NCBI GenBank assembly: GCA_049889095.1
Contig: JBLJFK010000001.1
Origin: Ewingella sp049889095
GTDB taxonomy: Bacteria > Pseudomonadota > Gammaproteobacteria > Enterobacterales > Enterobacteriaceae
DNA length: 64,000 bases
Strand: one strand, 5' to 3'
Both the position numbers and the translations under genes were made by a program. Shown here piece by piece: positions 1 to 9,330 of this stretch. A model generated the notes under the pieces. It searched no databases, had not been told where the DNA came from, and was given only the letters and a program-made list of their open reading frames with translations. Position 1 is the first letter of the stretch, and every line of letters begins with the position of its first letter.

Positions 1-775
1 AAAGAGAGATCCGCGAGCAGGGTTACGGCGGCGGGATGACCGTTTTAAGGGAATATATCCGCTCTCTGGCTGTTACCGCTCCGCCGGATCCTGTTGTCCG
101 CTTCGAAACCTCACCGGGACAGCAAATGCAGGTTGACTGGGGCACGATGCGTCACGGTAAAAACCCACTGCATACCTTCGTCGCCGTTCTGGGTTATAGC
201 CGGATGCTGTATATCGAATTTACCGACAATATGCGCTACGAAACACTGGAAAGCTGCCACCGTAATGCATTTACCTTCTTTGGCGGCGTCCCGCGCGAAG
301 TGCTGTTCGACAATATGAAAACGGTTGTACTGGAACGCGATGCTTATCAACCAGGCCGCCACCGCTTCCATCCTTCTCTCTGGCAGTTCGGTAAAGAAAT
401 GGGCTTCACGCCTCGTCTGTGTCGTCCCTTCCGGCCACAAACCAAAGGAAAAGTGGAACGAATGGTGCAATACGCCCGCAATAGCTTCTACATCCCACTG
501 ATGACCCGCCTGCGGCCAATGGACATCATTGTCGATATGGAGACAGCAAACCGGCATGGGCTCCGCTGGTTGCATGAGGTGGCCAATCAGAGAAAACATG
601 AAACGATCCAGACTCGGCAATGTGATCGGTGGCTGGAAGAACAACAGACTATGTTGGCACTGCCGCCGGAGAAGAAAATGCACGACGTGCAAATAACCGA
701 CACCCTAACGACCTTCGATAACCATCCGCTACATCACCCTTTATCGGTCTATGACAGCTTCTGTCGGGGAGTGGC

Positions 776-779
<4 letters not shown>
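1..779 (+). CDS. istA: IstA transposase, C-terminal part (open at left edge)
   Basis: This is the DDE-type transposase of an IS21-family element, which cuts and joins the element ends. The frame is open from base 3 and has no start inside the window, so only the C-terminal ~259 residues are visible. The catalytic core is clear: VDWGTM carries the first Asp, LFDNMKT the second, and TKGKVERM the Glu. The stop overlaps the start of istB by the ATGA arrangement at 776-779, typical of translationally coupled istAB. No frameshift is seen in the visible part, so the gene could be functional if the left part is intact. Confidence 0.9.
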
Positions 780-1576
<797 letters not shown>

Positions 1577-1650
1577 AACCGTTGGTGATGATGAAAAGTG
1601 GATCACTTTTAACCCGTTGTTGACAATAATTAAGAAATCGGGAGTTTTTT

Positions 1651-2045
1651 ATGAAATAATTTTTTGCCTGTACGCTGTTTCTTCTAAGCATGTCTTCTGC
1701 CGCCTACGCCGTTCCGTTCCCTTCGACGGCCCAGGCCGTTCTGGCTCCCATGCCACCCCCTGAATCTCAATGCCAGGAGCAGTAGTACCGTTTACCGCCC
1801 CTCCTTCAGCGGCGGAAATGATCGTGGTCCGCGGCTTGACGTACTGGCTATTTAACGACACCTATTATCGTGAAATAGGAAATCGGTATGTGGTGGTAGA
1901 AGCCCCTGTCACGCATGCTCACAATAAAGCAATGTCGGTGATGGACTTTAACGGGAAGCGCTATTATGTCAAAGCGGGCAGGTATTATCAGCGCAACATT
2001 GATGGGGAGTATATTGAAGTGTCGCCTCCCAACGGCACTAATTAA
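1651..2045 (+). pseudogene. broken small exported protein, DUF6515-like
   Basis: The ATG at 1651 follows a GGGAG ribosome site and opens a secretory signal peptide (hydrophobic FFACTLFLL core, then SSAAYA). Codon 3 is a TAA stop and a second in-frame stop (TAG) comes near 1783. The mature part continues in another frame from about 1770, with YWLFNDTYYREIGNRYVVV and YYVKAGRYYQ patterns typical of DUF6515-type periplasmic proteins. One nonsense change and one frameshift therefore separate signal and body, and I read it as a pseudogene. It begins only 26 bases after the IS21 right end. The family assignment rests on pattern recognition. Confidence 0.6.
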
Positions 2046-2061
2046 TGGGTAAAATAATTTT

Positions 2062-2340
2062 GTGTTTTCTGGGTTAAATCAATCCTGTTCTGAATCTGAA
2101 TGTTTTGTAACTGGTGACACTTTGATTGAAATCAGGAAAATCGTCAACGTAGAAGGCACTGATTTTTCAGCACTGATCAAAGTGACCCTATTCATTACCT
2201 CTTTTGAGGAGATCAACGAGCTGCGCAAGGTGCTGTATCGAAATTACGGTGATCACTTGCCTGCTAGTTCGCTCGTAGAAGTCAGCCACCTCTTCTCACC
2301 TGACCTCTCAATAGAAATTGAGGCTATATTCGGCCTTTGA
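2062..2340 (+). pseudogene. truncated RidA/YjgF-family fragment
   Basis: The C-terminal two thirds match the RidA (YjgF/UK114) family: the ALIKVTLFITSFEEINELR strand-helix unit, then HLPASSLVEVSHL and the terminal IEIEAIF. RidA enzymes hydrolyse reactive enamine/imine intermediates and are ~125-155 residues, whereas only 92 residues with a GTG start are open here. The N-terminal strands are missing, and the first ~15 codons do not look like the family. The fragment lies between two IS21-type ends, suggesting truncation by rearrangement. It is probably non-functional. Confidence 0.6.
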
Positions 2341-2407
2341 TTCATTGCTCACAGCCGGAGAGTGACAGCTGTTCGGCTTTATCACCTTTTTAACAACCCG
2401 CTCTAAG

Positions 2408-2430
2408 TGTCAACAACAGGTTAAAAGTGA
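2408..2430 (+). repeat. isolated IS21-type terminal repeat
   Basis: This 23-base stretch, beginning TGTCAACAAC, is the reverse complement of the IS21-element right terminus at 1603-1625 with one mismatch. It is therefore oriented like the left end of a second copy of the same or a related element. No istA-like sequence follows; the PPOX gene ends 52 bases further on. Confidence 0.7.
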
Positions 2431-2481
2431 GTCTTCCGCACCGTGGGGCACAACTGTGCCGGGGCACACTTTCCGCCACAA

Positions 2482-3105
2482 TCAGTAAAGTGTGGTTTTT
2501 AATCGCTCTGGCAAGGCCTCGTCGTAAGCCAAACCATCAATTTCTGACTGAGAAATCATACTCAGGATACTGCCTGTGCTGGGAAGGGCCTGGCGCTCAA
2601 TGTGTGCGGCAGGATCCCACAGTCTTGAGCGAATGATAGCTCTGCTGCACTGGAAAAAAACGCTTATCACTGAAATGCGCAACACCGTTTTAGGGGGGTG
2701 ATTATTGATTGAGAATTTATCAAGCAAAGCCGGGTCTTTACGGATTTCAGCTGTCCCGCTTATCCGCAACGTTTCGCCAATGCCGGGAATTAAAAAGAGA
2801 AGCGCAACCCGGTTGTCATTTAAAATGTTGCGCAGACTATCTATACGGTTATTGCCCCGGCGGTCGGGCAGAAGTATTGTTTTAGCGTCCTCGATATGAA
2901 TGAAGCCTGCAGGATCGCCTCTTGGCGAGACATCCAGACTATTTGGTCCCGATGTCGCAAGCGCCACAAACGGAGATGCCTCAATAAACGGTCGGTAGGC
3001 CGGATGAATATGGTCAGTCACCTTCGTTAAAGAAGGTTTAGCTACCGCGCCGTAAAGTTGCTCAAGCTCATTACTGTCAGTAATCAGCATGTTTTCGTCA
3101 GCCAC
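2482..3105 (-). CDS. PPOX-like flavoprotein (pyridoxamine 5'-phosphate oxidase fold)
   Basis: This looks like an FMN-binding split-barrel protein of the PPOX class related to the MSMEG_1061 subfamily. Visible hallmarks are FVALATSGPNSLDVSPRGD, then ILLPDRRGNNRIDSLRNI and VALLFLIPGIGETLRISGTA. The C-terminal SRLWDPAAHIER segment matches the RS/W-x-P flavin-side region. The biological substrate is unknown in this subfamily. I chose the GTG at 3105 because GGAGG lies 8 bases upstream; a GTG at 3114 and an ATG at 3090 are alternatives. Length is 207 residues, normal for the group. The gene is divergent from its neighbours and not in an operon. Confidence 0.75.
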   Translation of the reverse strand: MADENMLITDSNELEQLYGAVAKPSLTKVTDHIHPAYRPFIEASPFVALATSGPNSLDVSPRGDPAGFIHIEDAKTILLPDRRGNNRIDSLRNILNDNRVALLFLIPGIGETLRISGTAEIRKDPALLDKFSINNHPPKTVLRISVISVFFQCSRAIIRSRLWDPAAHIERQALPSTGSILSMISQSEIDGLAYDEALPERLKTTLY

Positions 3106-3192
3106 CTTATTCACCTCCAGATTTCAAAACAGAGATTTCAAAACAGAATGCATGCTGGGATTTTATAGCTGATGCTTTTTAGTTGTCCATGT

Positions 3193-3864
3193 TTATGGGT
3201 ATAGGTGTTTGTGGTTTGTCTGCTTTTTACAGCCCGTCACCTGCGGGTAAGGTCGGCATACCAACATCATTTTGTCTTTCGGCTCAAAGTCGTGATCAAT
3301 CATGCAGCGTTGCGCTCTTGCTGTACGTCCGATACTGGCGACCGCCAGATTCGACCCGAGCGGTTTTGGATAGCCGCAGGCATACATTACCGGCAGCGCT
3401 TCACGATTATTGGAAACTTGCGTCGAGAACCCCCTTGGCGCTCCCACTTTACGCCAGGTGACCTGCATGTCCTCATACCTGCTGGAATCCGGTTTAATCG
3501 GATAGAATCCTTCATCGGCTTCAAATGGCAGCGCTTCGAGCTGGGACTGGCTTAGCGGATGTCCCTGTTTTTTTTCGACGCACGCCGGAAGTTCGGCCAT
3601 CACCTCACAAAAATCAAACCCGTCTTTACGTGTAAAACCCAGACGTTGCATGCACTGGAATTGCAGCGCCTGTTCGTTTCTGGTTAGGGTATTCAGTGAA
3701 ACTCCAACCGGATCGCCACATTCTATCATGGCTGATTTTACCCCCTCTTCGGAAGTCGAAGGACGTTGCCATTGTGTGAATTCGGGAGAAGGTGGACAGC
3801 CTGTAAGCAAAAATACCGATATGACGAGGGAAGGTAATGCAATTAGCTGAACTTTACGGAACAT
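3193..3864 (-). CDS. putative outer-membrane lipoprotein, unknown function
   Basis: The 223-residue product starts with a basic N-terminus, a hydrophobic stretch and a lipobox ending LLTGC near residue 23. It should be lipid-modified and anchored in an envelope membrane. The mature part has seven or more cysteines, with repeated patterns such as IECGDP, MYACGYPKP and LVCRPYPQVTGC, so disulphide bonding in the periplasm is likely. I do not recognise the family. The start is supported by an AAGGA ribosome site. It stands alone between the PPOX gene and an unrelated kinase. Confidence 0.7.
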   Translation of the reverse strand: MFRKVQLIALPSLVISVFLLTGCPPSPEFTQWQRPSTSEEGVKSAMIECGDPVGVSLNTLTRNEQALQFQCMQRLGFTRKDGFDFCEVMAELPACVEKKQGHPLSQSQLEALPFEADEGFYPIKPDSSRYEDMQVTWRKVGAPRGFSTQVSNNREALPVMYACGYPKPLGSNLAVASIGRTARAQRCMIDHDFEPKDKMMLVCRPYPQVTGCKKQTNHKHLYP

Positions 3865-4375
3865 ATTGATCCTTATTTTTATTGTAGTCAGGCTCCGTCT
3901 TTATGGGGCTGACGCTCAACGGCACGCTTTCTGACGCAAAGGTTTTTTGAGAGATACATCAAATCACTGCTAGAAATCATAATCATAGACAAAAAGTCGC
4001 CTTTATAGTGAAACGACAAGTGTTTGCCTATCAATGGTTTCAGACATTATCTTGCTTACGTGAGTTTTCGTTGGTCTGAGCGTCAGACCCCGCTTAGAGA
4101 AAATAGGACAAGTAAAACAGTAACCAAAACGATAAGCGACGAATAGGGTGGCCCCAAGCCCGTAGATAAATCTGGCAGTAATTGCATTGCTCCAGGTCAG
4201 CTATTCGTTGCGATCCCTTGTGGCAGTGATTCTGGTTGCTTCGTGCCAGAAGGGGACGGCGCAACCATCACAATATGCTAACTATGGGGAGGAAATCTGT
4301 CAGCATTACTGCCAGTTTGCGCTAAATTCAAACGTCTCAGAATTAACCAACCGGTCAATGCTAAAGGAAAGATGT
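3865..4375. other. intergenic stretch with Tn3-type repeat
   Basis: No convincing gene is seen in these ~510 bases. The region holds a Tn3-family inverted-repeat-like sequence at 4055-4091. Its possible partner GGGGCTGACGCTCA (3905-3918) matches only over the outer dozen bases. No matching 5-base target duplication was found around the pair (TTTAT versus GCTTA). Confidence 0.5.
4055..4091 (-). repeat. Tn3-family terminal inverted repeat, solitary
   Basis: Read on the minus strand, the 37 bases begin GGGGTCTGACGCTCAG and continue with AACGAAAACTCACG. This is the known 38-base Tn3 terminal repeat with three substitutions in the middle (CCA instead of TGG) and one missing base near the inner end. 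No Tn3 transposase or resolvase is present in the window. Confidence 0.7.
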
Positions 4376-5164
4376 ATGTCTGTTGATAATATATCCCGAA
4401 TGGGTACCGCCAAAGTGGCACTTTTTGTGGATGAAACCGGTCATCAGGTAATCGAGAAATTTCCTGTCAGTGATGTGGAGTACAGTTTTTATCAACACGC
4501 AGCCAAGAATCTCGCTCAGGTAGACATTGCCACCCCAAAGCTGTTGTTCGCCGATCCATCCTTACGCAAGTTGAGACTGGAATATATTCCACACGAGGTT
4601 GATCAGGACTCAGTTGCAGGAGATGAAGTGTTGTCAATTCTGTCTCGCTTACATTGCTATCCACCTGACCCCTCATGGGGTTATCACAATCACACCTGGT
4701 CAGAATCAGCGCTCGAAAAATCTCTCATTCTTTTGACATTACCAGGCAGAGCAGCACAACAGTTACGGCATTTTCAGCAGGCAAGTGATGCTCTGTTTAG
4801 TGGTCAGTGCTTAATTTCAGGCGATAGTAATGCGGGTAATTGGGGAAAAAGGGATAACGGTGATTTAGTCCTTTTCGATTGGGAGAGATTCAGCACAGGA
4901 AGCCCAGCTATTGACCTTGCCCCCCTCATAAAGGGAATGGGCTCTATACAAAAATTTATTGAGTTTGCAGATCGCTATAACTGTGTCTCTTGTCACTCTA
5001 AGCCTAATGATTTAGCTAAAGACATTGCAATTGCCAAAGCATGGATTGTTACTGAGGTAGTCGTGCTGCTTAATGAGCGGCAGAAAAGTGATTTTCAATT
5101 ATATCTCAACTGGTACAGAGAAAATCTTCCCGCCTGGTTAGATAACACTGTAAAAATGCTTTGA
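4376..5164 (+). CDS. APH/choline-kinase-like phosphotransferase
   Basis: The product resembles small-molecule kinases of the aminoglycoside-phosphotransferase fold. The catalytic loop reads ISGDSNAGNWG (HGDxHxxN-type with Ser for the first His), followed by LVLFDWERFSTGSPAIDLA as the Mg-binding Asp segment. I chose the ATG at 4376 because AAAGGAA lies just upstream and the kinase homology starts soon after. The frame is open further upstream to a TTG at 4187, but that part has no ribosome site. Length is about 262 residues. Low G+C relative to the hut cluster and nearby mobile remnants suggest acquired DNA. The substrate is unknown. Confidence 0.6.
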   Translation: MSVDNISRMGTAKVALFVDETGHQVIEKFPVSDVEYSFYQHAAKNLAQVDIATPKLLFADPSLRKLRLEYIPHEVDQDSVAGDEVLSILSRLHCYPPDPSWGYHNHTWSESALEKSLILLTLPGRAAQQLRHFQQASDALFSGQCLISGDSNAGNWGKRDNGDLVLFDWERFSTGSPAIDLAPLIKGMGSIQKFIEFADRYNCVSCHSKPNDLAKDIAIAKAWIVTEVVVLLNERQKSDFQLYLNWYRENLPAWLDNTVKML

Positions 5165-5253
5165 TGTTCTCAAAACCACTTATCTACCAATGATGCGAAT
5201 TCCACTATGAGTAGTGATGTCCATTTTTCGCTCATAGCCGTCCAGAAACCACC

Positions 5254-5310
5254 GAAAAGCAAAAAACCTGCTTCAGTTCCCTGAAGTGGGTTTTTCTAAT
5301 TTGGCTCCTC
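5254..5310 (-). repeat. duplicate of tRNA-Asn 3' tip plus terminator (candidate att site)
   Basis: These 57 bases match 28654-28710, the terminator and last nine bases of the intact tRNA-Asn, at all but about five positions. The changes leave the hairpin pairable through G-T pairs. The extended core 5301-5317 matches the tRNA-Asn core 28701-28717 at 14 of 17 positions. That core equals the 17-base attachment core known from the Yersinia high-pathogenicity island at asn tRNA genes. The two copies are exactly 23,400 bases apart in the same orientation and bracket the hut cluster. Confidence 0.65.
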
Positions 5311-5711
5311 ATGCTGGGATCATATTATCCAGTAACTGGCTAATAAATAAGATAAATATTAAAGAATTAAAAGTCAAGGCCACCAGAATGACCACCAATC
5401 CAGCTGGTTACATAAAACTGATTTGAGCGGTATCGTGCATTTGGTGATCGTTACCATGGTCATATCGGCAGTGTTGATCCCGTCCCCGTTGTGGAACTGT
5501 ACCCGAGGAAATAACTGGCAGTCTGCTCTGTGCCAGATAATAGTCTTCGCACCCTGAAAGATCTTGATTGCAGGAAATGTCTGCTTTAGTCAGGCGCGGT
5601 TGACACGCTGGCGTTGAACCAGCTGCAGATGTAGACGTTCGCTATTAGACTCCAGCCGTACGGCACCTGATCCCAACATTAAAATGGGGCAGCGGGCTGT
5701 TGGGTATCAGG

Positions 5712-5867
5712 ATGATTTATCAGCCTAAAAATCTTGATGCTCTAAAAGCCGATTTTATTGCCCACTTCAAGGCCGCTGAACAGCTTAAAATTACGGCAGA
5801 AATGAAAGCCGAAAAAGATCCAGATGATTCAGCTTCTGAGCCCAGTGATTTTAAATTTTCAATCTGA
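5712..5867 (+). CDS. small hypothetical protein, possible fragment
   Basis: The open frame encodes 51 residues, rich in Lys, Ala, Glu and Asp, with an amphipathic KADFIAHFKAAEQLK helix and an acidic C-terminal tail. Only a weak ribosome site (AGG directly before the ATG) is present. I do not recognise the family. It could be the tail of a longer decayed gene, since the surrounding sequence is without function that I can see. Confidence 0.25.
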   Translation: MIYQPKNLDALKADFIAHFKAAEQLKITAEMKAEKDPDDSASEPSDFKFSI

Positions 5868-6002
5868 CCAGTCAGATAAACCAATACTACAACCGGCATT
5901 TAAACCCCTCCGATCCATTTGCCAGTGTGGTAATTTTTTGAAATGAAATTGACTAAAAATAACCTTGCTGTATCACTTCGGCACGGAGGGTGAAAAGCGT
6001 GT

Positions 6003-6839
6003 CTAAACAGCGCCCTGTTTATACGCATCTTTCCCCCAGTCCACCATCCCACCCAGCAACTGCTTCAACAGTACCTGGAGTTCAGAAGCTTTAGCCTCCT
6101 CGTACGCAAAGGGCTCGATCTCTTCCATGTAATTCACCTGCGCCAGCTCAAGCTGAACCGCGTGAATATTAATGTCCGGCTGGCCGTAAGCGCGGGTAAT
6201 GTAGCCGCCTTTAAAGCGGCCATTCAGCACATGGCTGAAGCGGATTTGTTGCCGGCAGGTTCTCTCGAGGATTTCACTCAGCGCCGGTGAGCAGCTTGCG
6301 CCGCAGTTGGTGCCGAGGTTGAGGTCCGGTAACTGGCCGTCAAACAAACGCGGGATCACCGAGGCAATGGAATGTGCATCAAACAGCAGCGCGTAGCCGA
6401 ATTCCTGCTTCATGCGCGCCAGTTCCGACTGAATTTTCTGGTGATATGGCTGCCAGATTTGATTGAGATATTGCTGGCGCAGGGCGTCTGCCGGCATCAT
6501 GCCCGGTTTGAATGTCGCGCGACCGTCGAATAACGTATCGGGATACAAGCCGGTCGTCGCGGTGGTATACAACGGTTTATCGTCGGACGGCCTGTTCAGG
6601 TCAATAACAAAACGCGAATACTGGCCGACCAGAATGCTGGCACCGAGCGTTCGGGCAAAATCGTACAATTGCGGAATATGCCAGTCGGTATCGGAAAGCG
6701 GCAGTGCGGCATCGCTCAGACCGCTGGCGACTTCAGGCGTCAGGTGCGTACCGGCGTGGGGAATGCTGATCAGTAACGGCGCGGTACCCCGGATAAACAG
6801 GTACGGTTCAGTGATAACATTGGCGGTTGACAGGCTCAT
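6003..6839 (-). CDS. hutG: N-formylglutamate deformylase
   Basis: This enzyme hydrolyses N-formyl-L-glutamate to glutamate and formate, the last step of the five-step histidine pathway. The family signature is seen in LISIPHAGTHL near residue 22-32, DTDWHIPQLY, the FVIDLNRP motif and LLFDAHSIAS, which supply zinc-binding and catalytic residues in this family. Length is 278 residues, usual for N-formylglutamate amidohydrolases and unrelated to the arginase-like formiminoglutamase of enteric four-step pathways. The ATG at 6839 overlaps the hutI stop (ATGA), so hutI-hutG is a coupled operon. A longer in-frame start upstream would run into hutI and is rejected. Confidence 0.93.
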   Translation of the reverse strand: MSLSTANVITEPYLFIRGTAPLLISIPHAGTHLTPEVASGLSDAALPLSDTDWHIPQLYDFARTLGASILVGQYSRFVIDLNRPSDDKPLYTTATTGLYPDTLFDGRATFKPGMMPADALRQQYLNQIWQPYHQKIQSELARMKQEFGYALLFDAHSIASVIPRLFDGQLPDLNLGTNCGASCSPALSEILERTCRQQIRFSHVLNGRFKGGYITRAYGQPDINIHAVQLELAQVNYMEEIEPFAYEEAKASELQVLLKQLLGGMVDWGKDAYKQGAV

Positions 6840-8098
6840 GAACGGAACTCTCCTCGAACTTCTCCACGAAAGACAACAGTGCAGGGCAACTGACCACCCA
6901 GCCAATAAACCAGCTCGGCAGGACGTGACAGCGGCCAGTGTATGAAATCAGCGACTTTTCCCGCTTCCAGCGTGCCATGACTCGCCTGTAAACCCAGTGC
7001 CCGCGCACCGTGACAGGTGATCCCGGCCAGCGCTTCTTCGGGGGTCAGGCGGAACAACGTACAACCCATGTTCAGCATCAGGCGCAAAGAAAGCGCAGGC
7101 GAGGTGCCCGGATTGGCGTCACTGGCCAGCGCCATCGGCACGTTATGTTTGCGAAATTCAGCCACCGGCGGACATTGCGTTTCACGCAGCAAATAATAAG
7201 CGCCTGGCAGCAATACGGCGACGGTGCCGCCAGCGGCCATGGCCTGCGCGTCTTCTCCGGTGGCGTATTCAAGATGATCGGCGGACAACGCATGATGCCG
7301 CGCCGCCATTGCGCTGCCATGCAGGGCAGACAACTGTTCGGCGTGTAATTTAACCGGTAAACCCAGGGCTTCAGCAGCATTAAACACCCGTTCAACCTGG
7401 GCGGGTGAGAACGCCAGATGTTCGCAAAAAGCATCGACTGCATCGGCCAGATTTTCACTGGCTACCACCGGCAGTAAGGTATCGCAGATAAGATCAATAT
7501 AGTCATCGGCGCGTCCTTTGAACTCCGGCGGCAGGGCATGGGCAGCAAGGCAGGTGGATTTCACTTCGACCGGCAGCATGACGCCCAGACGGCGGATCAC
7601 CCGCAGCATTTTCAGCTCGCTTTCCACGCTCAGCCCGTAACCGGATTTTATCTCCACGCAGGTTACGCCTTCAGCCAGCAATGTTTGCAGACGGAATAAC
7701 GCCTGTGCCAGCAGTTCATCTTCGGTGGCATCGCGGGTGGCATTGACGGTGGAGAGAATGCCGCCACCGGCTGCGGCGATGTCTGCATAGCTCACGCCGT
7801 TCAGCCGTTGTTCAAATTCTCCACTGCGGTCGCCGCCAAAGACCAGGTGCGTATGGCAGTCCACGAATCCCGGCGTAATGATTCCGCGATTGAATTCATG
7901 CAGCGCGGCTCCGGCGAAATCTGGGCAATCTGCGGCGGGGCCGGTCCAGACGATTTTCCCGTTTGCGACGGCAATAGCGCCGTTTTCAATCAGGTTGTAA
8001 TGCCCGTCCTGCATGGTGACCAGCGTGGCACCGCGCCATACGCTGTCACAACGGGAAGGAGGTTCGGCTGAAAAAGGGGGGGATATCGCTGACGGCAT
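6836..8098 (-). CDS. hutI: imidazolonepropionase
   Basis: HutI opens the ring of 4-imidazolone-5-propionate to give N-formimino-L-glutamate in the cytoplasm. It is a metal-dependent amidohydrolase. The metal-binding GFVDCHTHLVFGGDR lies near residue 70, followed by KSGYGLSVESELKMLRVI, LHAEQLS and ALASDANPG. The 420-residue length fits the family. I chose the ATG at 8098, which has GGAG six bases upstream. An in-frame TTG at 8134 lies inside the HutC operator and cannot plausibly be the start. The operator ends 24 bases before the ATG, so HutC would block transcription of hutIG. Confidence 0.96.
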   Translation of the reverse strand: MPSAISPPFSAEPPSRCDSVWRGATLVTMQDGHYNLIENGAIAVANGKIVWTGPAADCPDFAGAALHEFNRGIITPGFVDCHTHLVFGGDRSGEFEQRLNGVSYADIAAAGGGILSTVNATRDATEDELLAQALFRLQTLLAEGVTCVEIKSGYGLSVESELKMLRVIRRLGVMLPVEVKSTCLAAHALPPEFKGRADDYIDLICDTLLPVVASENLADAVDAFCEHLAFSPAQVERVFNAAEALGLPVKLHAEQLSALHGSAMAARHHALSADHLEYATGEDAQAMAAGGTVAVLLPGAYYLLRETQCPPVAEFRKHNVPMALASDANPGTSPALSLRLMLNMGCTLFRLTPEEALAGITCHGARALGLQASHGTLEAGKVADFIHWPLSRPAELVYWLGGQLPCTVVFRGEVRGEFRS

Positions 8099-8121
8099 GA
8101 CAGGCTCCAGGCTGAATTTAT

Positions 8122-8135
8122 CTTGTATAGACAAC
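8122..8135 (-). promoter_or_regulatory. HutC operator upstream of hutIG
   Basis: The site CTTGTATAGACAAC is a near-palindrome of the CTTGTMTAnACAAG type bound by HutC repressors. It lies 24 bases before the hutI ATG and shares the 11-mer TGTATAGACAA with four other sites in the window. Confidence 0.85.
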
Positions 8136-8268
8136 TAAAGTCAACCTAACGCATAACCGCGAAACCGGCAAGGTAGCCAGCGATAGTTTTTTCTTATTAC
8201 GAGACGTCTTCCAAAATTTGAACGAAGCGATAGCGGCCTTTGACGACCGCCATTAAGGTATGCCCGGA

Positions 8269-9084
8269 TCAGCCGTGGCTGGTGAAACGACCAAATAATT
8301 GATAGCGGGAACCGGGATAAATCAGACGCGCGGAAGTCACCACCCGGCTGCCACTCCAGGTCCGGCGATGGATAAGGAGGCAGGGCTCATGTTCGTTCAG
8401 TTGCAACAATTCGTGTTGCTCATCGCTGGCACTGATCGCTTCAACGCGATGCTCACCCGCCGTCAGCGGCGCGATTTCCATCAGATAGGTATAGGGCGTC
8501 TGCTTGTTCAGCACCTGTTGCAGATAATCCGGCGCGGTTTCCGGGTTCACAAAACGATCTTCAATCTGCACCGGCACATTGTTTTCGTAGTGAACAATCT
8601 GCGAGTAAAACATCATCGTGCCGGTAGCGATGCCCAGTTGCAGCGCCTGGTCGGCATTTGCCAGCCGTGCTTCGCACACCAGAATCTTACTGTCATGGCG
8701 ATGACCGCGCTGGGCAATTTCATCGGCAATGTTGTGTACTTCCAGCATCGGCGTGTAGGCCTTGGCTTCGGCCACAAACGTGCCGACGCCCTGCATGCGG
8801 ATCAAAAATCCTTCGCTGGTTAGTTCGCGCAGGGCACGGTTGATGGTCATGCGGCTGACGCCAATCTCATTGACCAGCTCACTTTCCGAAGGTACACGCT
8901 GATGCGGTTTCCAGACACCGGCGCGGATCTGGCTGATGATCGCCTGTTTCACCCGCTGATAAATCGGCGCGGGCGTGTCGCTCATTGCGGCCGCCAGTTC
9001 GGACAATGTCTGCTGCGATACTCCCTGTTGTGTGACCTGATGTGGCGCGGCACCATTTTGCGAAAGGGGCGTGGGCTCCGACAT
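8269..9084 (-). CDS. hutC: histidine utilization repressor, GntR/UTRA family
   Basis: HutC represses hut promoters and is released by urocanate. The N-terminal winged helix spans about residues 40-110, with IYQRVKQAIISQI, RVPSESELVNEIGVSRMTINRAL and GFLIRMQGVGTFVAE. The UTRA effector domain follows, with YSQIVHYENNVPVQIEDRFV. The ATG at 9084 has GAGGT seven bases upstream; an in-frame TTG at 9102 is less likely. Length is 271 residues, with an N-terminal extension of about 35 residues before the DNA-binding domain. It is divergent from hutF and shares an intergenic operator with it, consistent with autoregulation. Confidence 0.95.
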   Translation of the reverse strand: MSEPTPLSQNGAAPHQVTQQGVSQQTLSELAAAMSDTPAPIYQRVKQAIISQIRAGVWKPHQRVPSESELVNEIGVSRMTINRALRELTSEGFLIRMQGVGTFVAEAKAYTPMLEVHNIADEIAQRGHRHDSKILVCEARLANADQALQLGIATGTMMFYSQIVHYENNVPVQIEDRFVNPETAPDYLQQVLNKQTPYTYLMEIAPLTAGEHRVEAISASDEQHELLQLNEHEPCLLIHRRTWSGSRVVTSARLIYPGSRYQLFGRFTSHG

Positions 9085-9244
9085 GTCTCTTACCTCACTC
9101 AATGAATTTCCAGAAATATTGGGAAAGTTTGCCTGTCCGCCCGGCAGTTTCCAACAAGGGAAATTAAACGGTAAGGGCGTGACGGAAAACTAAATTTTTA
9201 AAAAAAGGGTTGTTGCAAGTTTACAGCGCAATCAGGCATATGTA

Positions 9245-9258
9245 TATGTATAGACAAG
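9245..9258 (+). promoter_or_regulatory. HutC operator between hutC and hutF
   Basis: The site TATGTATAGACAAG contains the shared 11-mer and is preceded by a further TGTATA half at 9241-9246. It lies 73 bases before the hutF start and about 160 bases before hutC, so it can serve both divergent genes. Confidence 0.8.
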
Positions 9259-9330
9259 TCGCTTAAAGGTTTGGCAATTGTTTCCATTAAATTGCGTTTA
9301 TGTTTCTTCTTACTTTTCAGGAATGCCGTC

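Larger units (their letters stand above)
5165..6002. other. intergenic remnant zone at left boundary of hut cluster
   Basis: These ~840 bases contain the tRNA-Asn tip/terminator duplicate (5254-5317) and one small open frame (5712-5867). The rest shows no long coding frame and no recognisable gene in my reading. It looks like decayed accessory DNA. Confidence 0.5.

Noticed and set aside
3905..4091. Complete miniature Tn3-type element (TIME)
   Set aside because: The left partner matches only over the outer dozen bases and no target duplication is seen, so only the right repeat is annotated.
4187..4375. N-terminal extension of the APH-like kinase, with lipoprotein-like LVAVILVASC
   Set aside because: It needs a TTG without a ribosome site, and export of an ATP-dependent kinase is implausible; the ATG at 4376 is well placed.
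8099..8134. Extension of hutI to a TTG at 8134
   Set aside because: The TTG lies inside the HutC operator, and an ATG at 8098 has a proper ribosome site.
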